A stretch of 64,000 nucleotides of DNA from Pigmentiphaga litoralis (GTDB taxonomy: Bacteria; Pseudomonadota; Gammaproteobacteria; Burkholderiales; Burkholderiaceae_B): contig NZ_BMXQ01000001.1 in assembly GCF_014651835.1 (NCBI RefSeq), positions 2,184,801-2,248,800 of the forward strand, read 5' to 3'. Positions within the stretch are counted from its first letter, which is position 1. Every line of letters starts with the position of its first letter. The notes below the pieces were generated by a model. It worked only from the letters and a program-made list of their open reading frames with translations. It was not told the origin of the DNA and did no database searches. Of this stretch, positions 27,430 through 37,938 are shown piece after piece. The translations under genes were made by a program, and so were the position numbers.

Positions 27430-28434
27430 ATGCGTATCGGTCCCTACGATCTGCCCAACAATGTGTTTGTCGCGCCCATGGCTGGCGTGACGGACCGGCC
27501 TTTCCGGCAGTTGTGCAAGCGTCTGGGCGCGGGGCATGCCGTCTCGGAAATGGCCGCCAGCAATCCGCAGCTCTGGCACAGCGTAAAAACAGCGCGCCGG
27601 CTGGACCATGACGGCGAAAGCGAGCCGGTCGCGGTGCAGATCGCCGGCAGCGATCCGGCCATGATGGCCGAGGCCGCCGTATTCAACATTGGCAAGGGCG
27701 CGCGCATCATCGACATCAACATGGGCTGCCCGGCCAAGAAAGTCTGCAACGTGCTGGCGGGCTCGGCCCTGCTGCGCGACGAAGACCTGGTCGCGCGCAT
27801 TCTTGATGCCGTCGTCACGGCCTGCACGCCCCATGGCGTGCCTGTGACGCTCAAGACCCGCACCGGCTGGAACCGCGCCAACCGCAACGTGCTGCGCGTC
27901 GCGCGCCGTGCGCAAGACATCGGCATTGCCGCGCTGGCGCTCCATGGCCGCACCCGCGAAGATCTCTACACCGGCACGGCCGAGTACGAGACCATCGCGA
28001 TGGTCAAAGCCGAACTCGACATTCCGATCATCGCCAACGGCGATATCCGCAGTCCCGAAGACGCGCGCCATGTGCTGGAGGTGACCGGCGCCGACGCCGT
28101 CATGATCGGCCGGGCCGCGCAAGGACGGCCCTGGCTGTTCCGCGAAATCGATACCTACCTGCGCACCGGAAGCCACCACGCGCCGCCCAGCCCCACCGAG
28201 ATCCGTGACCTGCTGCTCGAGCACCTGGACGATCACTACCGGTTCTACGGCGAGTTCACCGGTGTCCGGACGGCGCGCAAGCACATTGGCTGGTACCTCG
28301 GGGCGCTTGCGGGCGGCCCGGCGTTCTGCGCACGCATGAACCTGATAGAAAACACGCGCGAGCAGTGGCAGGCCGTTGCCGACTGGTTCGATCATGCGAT
28401 CGAACAGGCCCCCGACCGGCTGCTCGCTGCCTGA
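27430..28434 (+). CDS. dusB: tRNA-dihydrouridine synthase B
   Basis: DusB reduces specific uridines in the tRNA D-arm using FMN. The start MRIGPYDLPNNVFVAPMAGVTD and the catalytic cysteine motif NMGCPAKKVCN are diagnostic. RTGW and NGDIRSPEDA line the FMN site. The product is 334 aa from the ATG at 27430. The dusB-fis pair is a well-known proteobacterial operon. Confidence 0.97.
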   Translation: MRIGPYDLPNNVFVAPMAGVTDRPFRQLCKRLGAGHAVSEMAASNPQLWHSVKTARRLDHDGESEPVAVQIAGSDPAMMAEAAVFNIGKGARIIDINMGCPAKKVCNVLAGSALLRDEDLVARILDAVVTACTPHGVPVTLKTRTGWNRANRNVLRVARRAQDIGIAALALHGRTREDLYTGTAEYETIAMVKAELDIPIIANGDIRSPEDARHVLEVTGADAVMIGRAAQGRPWLFREIDTYLRTGSHHAPPSPTEIRDLLLEHLDDHYRFYGEFTGVRTARKHIGWYLGALAGGPAFCARMNLIENTREQWQAVADWFDHAIEQAPDRLLAA

Positions 28435-28456
28435 ACCGCGCATCAAGGATAAAAAA

Positions 28457-28693
28457 ATGAAAGAACATACGCTTGAAGAATGCGTGCGCCAGACCCTGGA
28501 GCGCTACTTCAAGGACCTCGAAGGCGAGACCACCAGCGGTGTCTGGGAGATGGTGCTGTCGGCCGTCGAGCGCCCCATGCTCGAAGTCGTGCTCGGCCGT
28601 GCGCAGGGCAATCAGTCGCGGGCGGCCGAGATCCTCGGCATCAACCGCAATACACTGCGCAAGAAGCTCGACCACTACCAGATCAAGGCCTGA
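28457..28693 (+). CDS. fis: Fis-family DNA-binding protein
   Basis: This 78-aa protein is short even for Fis. It carries the C-terminal helix-turn-helix (NQSRAAEILGINRNTLRKKLDHY). Fis bends DNA and regulates rRNA, tRNA and many growth-phase genes in enterics; betaproteobacterial Fis is shorter at the N-terminus. The ATG follows an AAGGATA site 23 bp after dusB. Confidence 0.95.
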   Translation: MKEHTLEECVRQTLERYFKDLEGETTSGVWEMVLSAVERPMLEVVLGRAQGNQSRAAEILGINRNTLRKKLDHYQIKA

Positions 28694-28794
28694 CCTCAGG
28701 GTGCACGCCTGAGATCCGGCCCCGCGGCCTCGTGCCCGTCTCCGCCATTCCGTTCACTGCCGCCTCCACGCGCGGCATCTTTGTTTAGCTGACC

Positions 28795-30384
28795 ATGAAA
28801 ATCGAACGCGCGCTGCTTTCCGTCTCCGATAAATCCGGCATCGTTGAATTTGCCCAGGCGTTGAACCAACGCGGGGTGCAACTGCTGTCCACCGGTGGCA
28901 CGGCAAAGCTGCTTGCGCAGGCCGGCCTGCCCGTGCAGGAAGTGTCCGACTACACCGGCTTTCCCGAGATGATGGACGGCCGCGTCAAGACGCTGCATCC
29001 GAAAATTCATGGCGGCCTGCTGGCCCGCCGCGATGCCGAGTCCCACCTGTCGGCGATTGCCGAGCACGGCATCGGCCGCATCGACCTGCTGGTGGTGAAC
29101 CTGTACCCCTTCGTTGAAACGGTCGCCAAGCCCGACTGCGCATTCGAAGACGCGGTCGAGAACATCGACATTGGCGGCCCGGCCATGCTGCGCGCGGCGG
29201 CCAAGAACCACGGCACCGAGGCCGGCGGCGTCACGGTCCTGATCGACCCCAGCGACTACGCCCGCGTGCTCAACGAAATGGACACGCGCGACGGCGTGAC
29301 GTCGTTCGGCCTGCGCCTGGACCTGGCCAAGAAGGTGTACGCGCACACCGCCGCCTACGACGGCGCGATTGCGAACTACCTGACCAGCATGACGGCCGAC
29401 CCGGAACAGACGGCCGTGCCGGAACGCGCCGCCTACCCGAACGTGCTGACCTTCCAGGTCCGCAAGACGCAGGAAATGCGCTACGGCGAAAACCCTCACC
29501 AATCGGCCGCCTTCTACATCGACGCGTCGCCGGCCGCCGGGCTGCTCGCCAACTACACGCAGCTGCAGGGCAAGGAACTGTCGTTCAACAATATCGCCGA
29601 TGCCGATGCGGCGTGGGAATGCGTGCGCACGTTCGATGCACCCACCTGCGTGATCGTCAAGCATGCGAACCCGTGCGGCGTGGCCGTGGCCGACGGCCCG
29701 CTTGCCGCCTACCAGAAAGCCTTCAAGACCGACCCCAGCTCGGCCTTTGGCGGCATCATCGCCTTCAACCGCCCGGTCGACGCGGCCACCGCACAGGAAG
29801 TCAGCAAGCAGTTCGTGGAAGTCATGCTGGCCCCGTCGTACGACGAAGGCGCGCGCGCCATCTTTGCCGCCAAGCAGAACGTTCGCCTGCTCGAAGTGCC
29901 GATGGGCGACGGCGCCAACGATTTTGAAGTCAAGCGCGTGGGTGGCGGCTGGCTGGTGCAGCAGCCCGACAACTTCAACGTGCCGCGCGACCAGATCAAG
30001 GTCGTGACCAAGATCGCGCCGACGGCCGCGCAGATGGACGATCTGCTCTTTGCCTGGAAGGTGGCCAAGTACGTCAAGTCCAACGCCATCGTGTTCACGG
30101 GCAACGGCATGACCCTCGGCGTGGGCGCCGGCCAGATGAGCCGTATCGACTCGGCGCGCATCGCCAGCATCAAGGCGGCCAACGCCGGCCTGAGCCTGGC
30201 CGGTTCGGCCGTGGCGTCCGACGCCTTCTTCCCGTTCCGTGACGGCCTGGACGTGGTCGCCGACGCGGGTGCAACGTGCGTCATCCAGCCAGGTGGCAGC
30301 ATGCGCGACGCCGAAGTCATTGCCGCCGCCGACGAACGCGGCATCGCGATGGTGCTGACCGCCACGCGTCATTTCCGCCACTGA
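28795..30384 (+). CDS. purH: bifunctional AICAR formyltransferase/IMP cyclohydrolase
   Basis: PurH catalyses the last two steps of de novo IMP synthesis. The N-terminal MGS-like cyclohydrolase domain is followed by the AICARFT domain ([37 protein letters not shown]). The product is 529 aa. A 101-bp gap with a small CTCAGG/CCTGAG hairpin (about 28695-28713) separates it from fis. ruvC follows after 4 bp. Confidence 0.98.
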   Translation: MKIERALLSVSDKSGIVEFAQALNQRGVQLLSTGGTAKLLAQAGLPVQEVSDYTGFPEMMDGRVKTLHPKIHGGLLARRDAESHLSAIAEHGIGRIDLLVVNLYPFVETVAKPDCAFEDAVENIDIGGPAMLRAAAKNHGTEAGGVTVLIDPSDYARVLNEMDTRDGVTSFGLRLDLAKKVYAHTAAYDGAIANYLTSMTADPEQTAVPERAAYPNVLTFQVRKTQEMRYGENPHQSAAFYIDASPAAGLLANYTQLQGKELSFNNIADADAAWECVRTFDAPTCVIVKHANPCGVAVADGPLAAYQKAFKTDPSSAFGGIIAFNRPVDAATAQEVSKQFVEVMLAPSYDEGARAIFAAKQNVRLLEVPMGDGANDFEVKRVGGGWLVQQPDNFNVPRDQIKVVTKIAPTAAQMDDLLFAWKVAKYVKSNAIVFTGNGMTLGVGAGQMSRIDSARIASIKAANAGLSLAGSAVASDAFFPFRDGLDVVADAGATCVIQPGGSMRDAEVIAAADERGIAMVLTATRHFRH

Positions 30385-30388
30385 CCGG

Positions 30389-30952
30389 ATGCGTATCCTC
30401 GGCGTGGATCCCGGCTTGCGGCGCACCGGCTTCGGTGTGATCGATGTCGATGGTCCACGCTTGCGGTATGTGGCTAGCGGCACCATCGTCGTTCCCACCG
30501 AAGACGAACTCGGGCCGCGCCTGAAGGTCATACTCGATAGCCTGCGCGAGATCATTCGCGAATACGCGCCGCAGACCTCGGCCATCGAAAAAGTCTTCGT
30601 GAACACCAATCCCACGTCCACCCTCCTGCTCGGGCAGGCGCGCGGCGCGGCCTTTTGCGCGCTGGTGGACTGCGGCCTGGGCGTGCAGGAATACACCGCG
30701 CTGCAGATCAAGAAATCGGTGGTGGGCACCGGACGCGCCGCGAAAGAACAGGTGCAGTCGATGGTGCAGCATCTGCTTGCCCTCGACGGCGCGCCTGCGT
30801 CCGACGCGGCCGACGCCCTTGCCTGCGCCATCTGTCACGCCCACGCTGCGCCGCTGGCTGACCGCCTGCGGGCCGCGGGCGTGCTCGACCAACCCGCTTT
30901 CGGCCGTCGCGGCACCCGCATGCGCAACGGCCGGATGATTGGAAATCCCTGA
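30389..30952 (+). CDS. ruvC: Holliday-junction endodeoxyribonuclease RuvC
   Basis: RuvC cuts Holliday junctions symmetrically. The catalytic acidic residues are D7 ([14 protein letters not shown]), the glutamate in [11 protein letters not shown] and the aspartates in [15 protein letters not shown]. The product is 187 aa. It is separated by 2 bp from ruvA. Confidence 0.97.
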   Translation: MRILGVDPGLRRTGFGVIDVDGPRLRYVASGTIVVPTEDELGPRLKVILDSLREIIREYAPQTSAIEKVFVNTNPTSTLLLGQARGAAFCALVDCGLGVQEYTALQIKKSVVGTGRAAKEQVQSMVQHLLALDGAPASDAADALACAICHAHAAPLADRLRAAGVLDQPAFGRRGTRMRNGRMIGNP

Positions 30953-30954
30953 CC

Positions 30955-31527
30955 ATGATTGGACGTCTTACCGGAACGCTCGTTGAAAAGTTTCCGCCGC
31001 TGGTCTGCCTGGACGTGCAAGGCGTGGGCTACGAAATCGACGTGCCCATGAGCACCTTCTATTCGCTGCCCGATGTCGGCGCGAAGACGACGCTGCTGAC
31101 CCACCTCGCCATCCGCGAAGACGCACACGTGCTGTACGGTTTTGCCACCGCCCATGAACGCAGCGCGTTTCGCGAACTGATCAAGATCAGCGGCGTGGGC
31201 GCGCGCATCGCGCTGGCCGTGCTGTCAGGCATGACCGTGACCGAACTGTCGCAGGCCATCACCCTGCAGGAAGCCGGCCGGCTCACCCGCGTGCCGGGCA
31301 TCGGCAAAAAGACGGCCGAACGCCTGCTGCTCGAATTGCGCGGCAAGCTGGGCGCCGACCTGGGCAGCACGCCCACGGCCGTGCCCGACAGCCAGGCCGA
31401 CATCCTGAACGCATTGATCGCGCTGGGGTACTCTGATCGCGAGGCCGTTGCCGCGCTCAAGACGCTGCCTGCCGGCGTGGGTGTGTCGGACGGCATCAAG
31501 CTGGCCCTGAAAGCGCTGGCGCGCTAG
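30955..31527 (+). CDS. ruvA: Holliday-junction branch-migration protein RuvA
   Basis: RuvA is the tetrameric junction-binding partner of RuvB. The OB-fold start [15 protein letters not shown], tandem helix-hairpin-helix motifs ([31 protein letters not shown]) and the C-terminal RuvB-binding domain are all present in 190 aa. Confidence 0.97.
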   Translation: MIGRLTGTLVEKFPPLVCLDVQGVGYEIDVPMSTFYSLPDVGAKTTLLTHLAIREDAHVLYGFATAHERSAFRELIKISGVGARIALAVLSGMTVTELSQAITLQEAGRLTRVPGIGKKTAERLLLELRGKLGADLGSTPTAVPDSQADILNALIALGYSDREAVAALKTLPAGVGVSDGIKLALKALAR

Positions 31528-31579
31528 GCCACCGGCCAGGCGCCCTGTCCCAGCGTTCCATTCACTAGGCGAATCTTCC

Positions 31580-32680
31580 ATGGCGATCCAGTCAGACAAA
31601 CTCTCCGTTCGCGAGGACCCGAAGCGGGACGACCCCAGGCGCGACCCGGTCGCCGACGCGCGCATCATCTCGCCGCGGCCGGCCTCGCCCAATGAAGAGG
31701 CCATCGAACGCGCCCTGCGTCCCAAGGCGCTTGACGAATACGTCGGCCAGCAGCGGATCCGCGAACAGCTCGAAATCTTCATTACCGCCGCCCGCCAGCG
31801 CAGCGAATCGCTGGACCACGTGCTGCTCTTCGGCCCGCCAGGGCTGGGCAAGACCACGCTGGCGCATATCGTGGCGCGCGAAATGGGCGTGCAGTTGCGC
31901 CACACATCGGGTCCGGTACTGGAGCGCGCGGGCGACCTGGCCGCGCTGCTGACCAACCTGGAACGCAACGACGTGCTCTTCATCGACGAGATCCACCGGC
32001 TGTCGCCGGTCGTCGAAGAAATCCTGTATCCGGCGCTGGAAGACTTTCAGATCGACATCCTGATCGGCGAAGGTCCGTCGGCACGCAGCGTCAAGCTCGA
32101 CCTGCAGCCCTTCACGCTGATCGGCGCCACCACGCGCGCGGGCATGCTGACCAATCCGCTGCGCGACCGGTTCGGCATCATTGCTCGGCTCGAGTTCTAT
32201 ACGGCGGCGGAACTGACCAAGATCGTGACGCGCAGCGCCGGCTTGCTCAACGCGCAGATCTCGGAAGATGGCGCGCATGAAATCGCGCGGCGCTCACGCG
32301 GCACCCCGCGGATCGCCAACCGGCTGCTGCGCCGCGTGCGCGACTTCGCCGAAGTCAAGGCCAAGGGCATCATCACCGGCGACGTCGCCAAGGCCGCCTT
32401 GGCGATGCTCGATGTCGATCCCGAAGGACTCGACGTCATGGACCGCAAGATACTGGAAGCCATCGTGCACAAGTTCGATGGCGGGCCGGTCGGGCTGGAC
32501 AGCCTGGCGGCGGCCGTGGGCGAAGAGCGCGACACGATCGAAGACGTGATCGAGCCCTACCTGATCCAGAACGGCTACATCCAGCGCACCGCGCGCGGCC
32601 GTGTGGCCACCCTTAACACTTACCGGCATCTTGGACTGGCGGCGCCGTCCAGTGGCGGCACGGGCGAGCTGTTGTTGTAA
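31580..32680 (+). CDS. ruvB: Holliday-junction branch-migration ATPase RuvB
   Basis: RuvB is the AAA+ motor of branch migration. Walker A is GPPGLGKT at residue 85 and Walker B is [11 protein letters not shown]. The arginine-finger region [18 protein letters not shown] and the winged-helix C-terminus follow. The product is 366 aa; the first 35 residues are a charged extension. Confidence 0.98.
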   Translation: MAIQSDKLSVREDPKRDDPRRDPVADARIISPRPASPNEEAIERALRPKALDEYVGQQRIREQLEIFITAARQRSESLDHVLLFGPPGLGKTTLAHIVAREMGVQLRHTSGPVLERAGDLAALLTNLERNDVLFIDEIHRLSPVVEEILYPALEDFQIDILIGEGPSARSVKLDLQPFTLIGATTRAGMLTNPLRDRFGIIARLEFYTAAELTKIVTRSAGLLNAQISEDGAHEIARRSRGTPRIANRLLRRVRDFAEVKAKGIITGDVAKAALAMLDVDPEGLDVMDRKILEAIVHKFDGGPVGLDSLAAAVGEERDTIEDVIEPYLIQNGYIQRTARGRVATLNTYRHLGLAAPSSGGTGELLL

Positions 32681-32727
32681 GCCCGCCTTGTCGGAACGCC
32701 GACAGGAATGCCGACAGCCGGCCGCCC

Positions 32728-32762
32728 AAAGAAAAACGGCCGGATCATGAAGATCCGGCCGT
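32728..32762 (-). terminator. intrinsic terminator of the candidate RNA
   Basis: ACGGCCGGATC (32736-32746) and GATCCGGCCGT (32752-32762) pair perfectly over 11 bp with a 5-nt loop. On the minus strand the stem runs into TTTTTCTTT. The plus-strand side lacks a T-run, so it is not a normal ruvB terminator. Confidence 0.85.
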
Positions 32763-32871
32763 CGAGATATGTGAGCGCCGTGCCTGGGCATCCCCCAGGT
32801 CACGTGCTCGCTGCGACAAGCGCAGTTGACTGGTGCAGTGAGCTAAACACTGCGAAGTGAATGATATCGAC
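32728..32871 (-). ncRNA. candidate small structured RNA
   Basis: On the minus strand GTCGATAT (near 32871) can pair with ATATCTCGAC (32770-32761). Between them are hairpins GCAGTG/CACTGC, CTGCG/CGCAG and CCTGGG/CCCAGG flanked by CGTG/CACG. Directly after comes a strong terminator. There is no minus-strand gene upstream to account for it. No clear promoter was found and no known RNA family was recognised. Confidence 0.45.
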
Positions 32872-33149
32872 GCCGCGTGACACTGCGGTGACAGAAAGCA
32901 AGCACTCGTAAAGAGGCGGAAGCGTCAACAGACCCGGACGGCGCCACCCACGCACCCGAAGCCGTACAGGCGCAAAATCAACGCTTCCTGAATGTCAGAC
33001 GGCGTGTTCGCACCAAAGTTCGCTGCTTTACACGCGGTCACATTTACTCGTGCATGAAATGACTGCGTCAATGCGGATGCGGTCCGGGTTGTTTACAATT
33101 TCGCGTCCCGGCCCCACGCCGGTCCGACCTGACCAAGGCTTTCGATAAC

Positions 33150-33632
33150 GTGTCCGCAGCAGTGCCCTCCGTGTCCGCCGCGCAACCCGCTGCGCCACAC
33201 GAATCCCATTCTGGCGAATTTCACTTCCCGATCCGCGTCTATTACGAAGACACGGATGCCGGAGGAGTGGTCTACTACGCCAACTACCTCAAGTTCTTCG
33301 AGCGTGCGCGCACCGAATGGCTGAGGTCCCTGGGCTTCGGTCAGACTGCGCTGGCCGAAAGCACCGGATGCATCTTCATCGTCCGCGGCCTGGACATGCA
33401 ATACCGAAAACCGGCCCGGCTGGACGACCACCTGACCATCGCCAGCCGCGTGTCGCGGCTCGGCAAGGCTTCCATGGATTTTTCACAGACCTGCCTGCGT
33501 GACGGTGAACTGCTCGCGTCCGGTCAGGTCCAGGTAGGGTGCGTCGATCGCCACAGTCTGCGCCCGACCGCCATGCCCGCCGGCATCGCCACGGCGCTCG
33601 CCCGGCTAGAATCCCCGGTCGCCCCGATTTGA
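33150..33632 (+). CDS. ybgC: acyl-CoA thioesterase YbgC
   Basis: This hot-dog-fold thioesterase is the usual first gene of the tol-pal operon. The family motif YYEDTDAGGVVYYANYLKFFERARTEW includes the catalytic aspartate. The product is 160 aa from a GTG start at 33150. The roughly 25-residue N-terminal tail before the fold is poorly conserved. It may act on lipid-linked acyl thioesters near the envelope machinery. Confidence 0.93.
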   Translation: MSAAVPSVSAAQPAAPHESHSGEFHFPIRVYYEDTDAGGVVYYANYLKFFERARTEWLRSLGFGQTALAESTGCIFIVRGLDMQYRKPARLDDHLTIASRVSRLGKASMDFSQTCLRDGELLASGQVQVGCVDRHSLRPTAMPAGIATALARLESPVAPI

Positions 33633-33669
33633 TCCGTCACCTTCTTTCGAATATCTACAAGGACTTTGC

Positions 33670-34346
33670 ATGAACGCCACCCAGGACATGTCGATCCTGT
33701 CTCTGATTACCCAGGCCAGCTTCACGGTGCAACTCGTGATGGGCATCCTGGCGGTTGTCTCGTTGATGTCCTGGACGTTTATCTTCCGCAAGGCGATCGC
33801 GCTGAAGCAGGCCAAGGCACAGACCGACCGGTTCGAATCCGACTTCTGGTCGGGCGGCGACCTGAACATGCTTCATCAATCGGTGGCCACGCGCCGCACC
33901 GAACATGGCGCGCTTGCGCGCATTTTCGAAGCCGGCATGGCCGAATTCGTCAAGGGCCGCCAGAACAAGCTCGCGGACACCAATACCCTGCTGGACGGCT
34001 CGCGCCGCGCCATGCGGGCGGCCTACCAGCGGGAAATGGACGCGCTCGAATCGCACCTGAACTTTCTGGCCTCGACCGGTTCGGTCAGCCCGTACGTCGG
34101 TCTGTTCGGCACGGTGTGGGGCATCATGCACGCCTTCCGTGGCCTGGCCAACGTGCAGCAGGCCACGCTGGCCAGCGTCGCGCCAGGGATTGCCGAAGCG
34201 CTGGTCGCCACCGCGATCGGCCTGTTCGCCGCCATCCCGGCGGTCGTGGCCTACAACCGCTACTCGCATGACATCGACCGGATCGCCATCCGCTTCGACA
34301 GCTTCATCGACGAGTTCCTGAACATCCTGCAAAGACAGGTGCGCTG

Positions 34347-34347
<1 letters not shown>
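33670..34347 (+). CDS. tolQ: Tol-Pal inner-membrane protein TolQ
   Basis: TolQ is the MotA/ExbB-type proton-channel subunit that energises the Tol-Pal system. Three membrane helices are evident, with the conserved VSPYVGLFGTVWGIMHAF in the second-third helix region. The product is 225 aa. AAGGA precedes the ATG and the stop overlaps tolR (TGATG). Confidence 0.97.
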
Positions 34348-34781
<434 letters not shown>

Positions 34782-34787
34782 TCGTCT

Positions 34788-35861
34788 ATGGTGCCGAACG
34801 ACAATTCACGCCGTCCCCTTCCGGTCCCGCCCGAGCCCGGCAAGTGGCCCGCGATAGGCCTGGCGGTGCTCATGCACCTGATGCTGGCGCTCGCCTTCAT
34901 CTTCGGCCTGTCGTGGAACACCACGGCACCCGGCCCGGTGCAGGCCGAACTCTGGACGGCCCTGCCGCCCCCGAACCGGCCTGAACCCGACCCGACGCCC
35001 GATCCCACCCCGGCGCCGACGCCCCCGCCTCGTCCGACGCCCACGCCCAAGCCGCCTCCTCCTCCGCCACCACCGCCCGAAACGCGCGTGACGCCGGAAA
35101 AGCCCGACATCGCCATCGAGCAGGAAAAAAAGCGCCGCGAAGCCGAAAAGAAACGCCAGGCTGACCAGGACGCCGCCGAGCAGCGCGAACGCGACCGCAA
35201 GGAAGCCGATCGCAAGCTGGCCGACAAAAAGGCCGCCGACAGAAAGGAAGCCGATCGTCAGCAGGCAGAGCAGGCGCGCCGCGACCAGGACAAGAAGGAA
35301 GCGGACAAGAAACTGGCTGACAAGAAGGAAGCCGACCGCCTGGCCGCCGAGAAAGCCCAGAAGGCCATCGCCGATAAGGCAGCTGCTGAAAAGGCCGCGG
35401 CGGAAAAGGTGGCGTCCGACAAGAAGGCCGCTGCCGAAAAGCGTGCGTCCGACGAACGCGACCGCAAGTTGCGTGAAGCTTTCCGCAGCGACACCGCGCG
35501 CGCAGCCGGCCTCGAAGGCGGACGCGAAGGTGGCCGCGAAGGGGGCAATGCCGATCGCAACCAGGCCGCCGGCGCCAGCGGCAATCCCGGCTACGCCGAC
35601 CTGATCCGTTCCTGCGTGCGCCCCGGCGTGATCTATGCAGCGACCGGCAGCTCTGCCAACGGGAACCCGACCGCCGTGTTCCGAGTCCAGTTACTACCTT
35701 CCGGCGACCAAGCCGGAGCCCCTCGCCTGATTCGCAGCTCAGGCGTACCTGCGTTCGACCGCGCCGTCGAGAACGGCATCCGGCGCTGCGATCCGTTCCC
35801 GCGCCCGCCTTCCGGCCGGTTCGAGTCCAACATAGAAGTTCAATATCGGATGTTCGACTAA
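34788..35861 (+). CDS. tolA: cell-envelope integrity protein TolA
   Basis: TolA links the TolQR motor to TolB/Pal across the periplasm. A membrane helix (about residues 23-42) is followed by a Pro-rich stretch. A long Lys/Ala/Glu/Asp helical rod (residues about 100-230) with repeated EADRKLADKK-type units comes next, then a C-terminal TolA/TonB-like domain. The product is 357 aa. The stop overlaps the tolB ATG. Confidence 0.95.
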   Translation: MVPNDNSRRPLPVPPEPGKWPAIGLAVLMHLMLALAFIFGLSWNTTAPGPVQAELWTALPPPNRPEPDPTPDPTPAPTPPPRPTPTPKPPPPPPPPPETRVTPEKPDIAIEQEKKRREAEKKRQADQDAAEQRERDRKEADRKLADKKAADRKEADRQQAEQARRDQDKKEADKKLADKKEADRLAAEKAQKAIADKAAAEKAAAEKVASDKKAAAEKRASDERDRKLREAFRSDTARAAGLEGGREGGREGGNADRNQAAGASGNPGYADLIRSCVRPGVIYAATGSSANGNPTAVFRVQLLPSGDQAGAPRLIRSSGVPAFDRAVENGIRRCDPFPRPPSGRFESNIEVQYRMFD

Positions 35862-37222
35862 TGACCCCTGCACACACCCTCGCCCTTACGCCACCGCCCA
35901 GCGCGGCGCGCCGCCACGGCCTCGGCCTGTCCCTGAAACGCCGTCTGCGCACGGCCGTCCTGTCGATGATGACCGCTGCCATCGGCCTGGCCGCCAATGC
36001 CGCCCATGCCCAACTGACGGTGCAGATCTCAGGCGCCGGCGCCAATCAGTATCCGATCGCCATCGCCGACTTCGAATCGTCCGACCCGCAAGGCAAGGCC
36101 ATCGCCGACGTGATCCGAGCCGACCTGGGCCGCACCGGTCTCTTCAAGCTGATCGACGCCACCGGCGCCAACCTGTCGGACTCGTCCACGATCGGCTTTG
36201 CCGCCTGGAAGACCCGCGGCGCCGACGCGCTGTCGGTCGGCAGCGTGCAGCGCGGGGCCGATGGCCGCTATGACATTCGCTACCGCCTGGTCGATACCGT
36301 CAAGCAGGCCCAGATCGACGGCGTGGCGTTTGCCGCCGGCAACAACCCGAATGAAATCCGCCGCACCGCGCACCAGATCGCCGATCGTATCTACGAAAAG
36401 CTGACGGGCGACCGCGGCGTGTTCTCGACCCGTATCGCGTACGTACTCAAGCAGGGCCCCCTGTTCGAACTGCAAATCGCCGATGCTGACGGCCAGAACG
36501 CCCAGACCGCCCTGCGCTCGCGCGAGCCCATCATCTCGCCCGCGTGGTCGCCGGATGGCTCCCGCCTGGCTTATGTGAGCTTCGAATCGCGCAAGCCGGT
36601 GGTCTATGTGCACAGCATCCAGACCGGCCAGCGCGTTCCCGTGGCCAACTTCAAGGGCAACAACAGCGCTCCGGCCTGGTCGCCCAATGGCAATCAGCTG
36701 GCGGTCGTGCTGACCCGTGACGGCCTGTCGCAGATCTACCTGATGGGCGCCGACGGTTCGGGTCTGCGCCGCCTGACGCAGTCCCCCGGCATCGACACTG
36801 AGCCAGTGTTCACACCCGATGGAAGGTCGCTGTTGTTTACCAGCGATCGTGGCGGCGCGCCACAAATCTACCGTTTGAGCATCGACAGCGGTTCCGCCGA
36901 GCGCGTGAGCTTCAAAGGCAATTACAATATCTCTCCCCAGTTGTCGCCCGATGGCAAAACCTTGGTGTATGTCACCCGCCGTGCCGGCTATCAGATCGCT
37001 TCGCTCGACCTCGCTTCCGGCAACGAGATGCTGCTGACCAGCAGCGGTAAGGACGAGTCACCAAGTTTTGCTCCCAACGGAAAAATGATTCTGTATGCAA
37101 CGTCCCAAGGCGGTCGTGGCGTGCTTGCCGCCGTATCATCCGATGGCCGCATCACCCAGACCCTCTCCGTTTTGAGCGGCGACGTGCGCGAACCCACCTG
37201 GGGGCCCTTCCTCACCAACTGA
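35861..37222 (+). CDS. tolB: Tol-Pal periplasmic beta-propeller protein TolB
   Basis: TolB shuttles between Pal and TolA. A signal peptide ends near AANAAHAQL. The N-terminal domain is followed by a six-bladed propeller with WSPDGSRLAYVS-type repeats. The product is 453 aa. A strong hairpin lies between tolB and pal. Confidence 0.97.
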   Translation: MTPAHTLALTPPPSAARRHGLGLSLKRRLRTAVLSMMTAAIGLAANAAHAQLTVQISGAGANQYPIAIADFESSDPQGKAIADVIRADLGRTGLFKLIDATGANLSDSSTIGFAAWKTRGADALSVGSVQRGADGRYDIRYRLVDTVKQAQIDGVAFAAGNNPNEIRRTAHQIADRIYEKLTGDRGVFSTRIAYVLKQGPLFELQIADADGQNAQTALRSREPIISPAWSPDGSRLAYVSFESRKPVVYVHSIQTGQRVPVANFKGNNSAPAWSPNGNQLAVVLTRDGLSQIYLMGADGSGLRRLTQSPGIDTEPVFTPDGRSLLFTSDRGGAPQIYRLSIDSGSAERVSFKGNYNISPQLSPDGKTLVYVTRRAGYQIASLDLASGNEMLLTSSGKDESPSFAPNGKMILYATSQGGRGVLAAVSSDGRITQTLSVLSGDVREPTWGPFLTN

Positions 37223-37245
37223 TACCACCCATTTTGGCGAAATGT

Positions 37246-37290
37246 CGCGCCGCCGCATCGTTGTCACGCCTTGCAACGAGCGGCGGCGCG
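37246..37290. promoter_or_regulatory. long hairpin between tolB and pal
   Basis: CGCGCCGCCGC pairs with GCGGCGGCGCG, extended inward by TCGTTG/CAACGA past one bulged A, giving about 17 bp with a 10-nt loop. No T-run follows on either strand. It may be an RNA-processing or stability element separating tolB from the more abundant pal message. Confidence 0.5.
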
Positions 37291-37386
37291 TAGTCCATGT
37301 GACACTGCCAAGTAACGGTCAGGATTAATCCGGCAATTCGTTTTCTACCCACGCTTTCATCTCTGAAAAAACCCAAGGAATCGATC

Positions 37387-37926
37387 ATGTCTACTCGTGC
37401 ATTAAAGATGTTTATGGTTGCCGGCCTGGCTGCCGTCATCACCGCTTGCTCCAGCCCCGTCAAGCTCGACGAAAGCTCGACTGTCCCGGTCGAAGACCGT
37501 ACCGCAGGCTCGCAGTCCGGCGCCGACCCACGTGGCGTGGCCCGCGTCGACACCACCCAAGGTGGCCTCGATCCGCTGAACGATCCCAAGGGCGTGCTGG
37601 CCCAGCGTTCGGTCTACTTCGAGTTCGACAGCTACGCCGTCAGCGACAAGTTCAAGCCACTGGTCGAAAACCACGCGCGTTTCCTGAACTCCAACCGCAA
37701 CCGCAAGGTCGTCATCGAAGGCAATACCGATGATCTGGGTGGCAGCGAATACAACCTGGCCCTGGGCCAGCGCCGTTCGGAAGCCGTTCGCCGCATGATG
37801 GTATTGTTGGGCGTCCGTGACGACCAGGTCGAAGCCGTGTCGTTCGGCAAGGAAAAGCCGAAGGCTACCGGTAGCGATGAATCGTCGCGCGCCGAAAACC
37901 GTCGTGCCGATATCGTTTACCGTTAA
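37387..37926 (+). CDS. pal: peptidoglycan-associated lipoprotein Pal
   Basis: Pal is an outer-membrane lipoprotein that binds peptidoglycan through an OmpA-like domain (FEFDSYAVSDKF, EGNTDDLGGSEYNLALGQRRS). The lipobox VITAC places the acylated cysteine at residue 21. The product is 179 aa. AAGGAATCGATC precedes the ATG. The 164-bp gap before it suggests it can be expressed separately from tolB. Confidence 0.97.
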   Translation: MSTRALKMFMVAGLAAVITACSSPVKLDESSTVPVEDRTAGSQSGADPRGVARVDTTQGGLDPLNDPKGVLAQRSVYFEFDSYAVSDKFKPLVENHARFLNSNRNRKVVIEGNTDDLGGSEYNLALGQRRSEAVRRMMVLLGVRDDQVEAVSFGKEKPKATGSDESSRAENRRADIVYR

Positions 37927-37938
37927 GGATCTGCCGCA

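Larger units (their letters stand above)
32681..33149. other. 469-bp gene-free region between ruvB and ybgC
   Basis: No protein-like frame is present. The left third holds a candidate minus-strand RNA with its terminator. A TACAAT near 33097-33102 may be the -10 box for ybgC-tol, but a good -35 box was not found. The middle part shows nothing recognisable. Confidence 0.55.

Noticed and set aside
32761-32871. 6S RNA on the plus strand
   Set aside because: The closing stem and CCC-rich segment are superficially similar, but it is much shorter than 6S RNA and the only terminator faces the minus strand.
35101-35500. Tandem-repeat array or CRISPR-like structure
   Set aside because: The repetitive Lys/Ala/Glu coding is the helical rod of TolA, not a separate repeat element.
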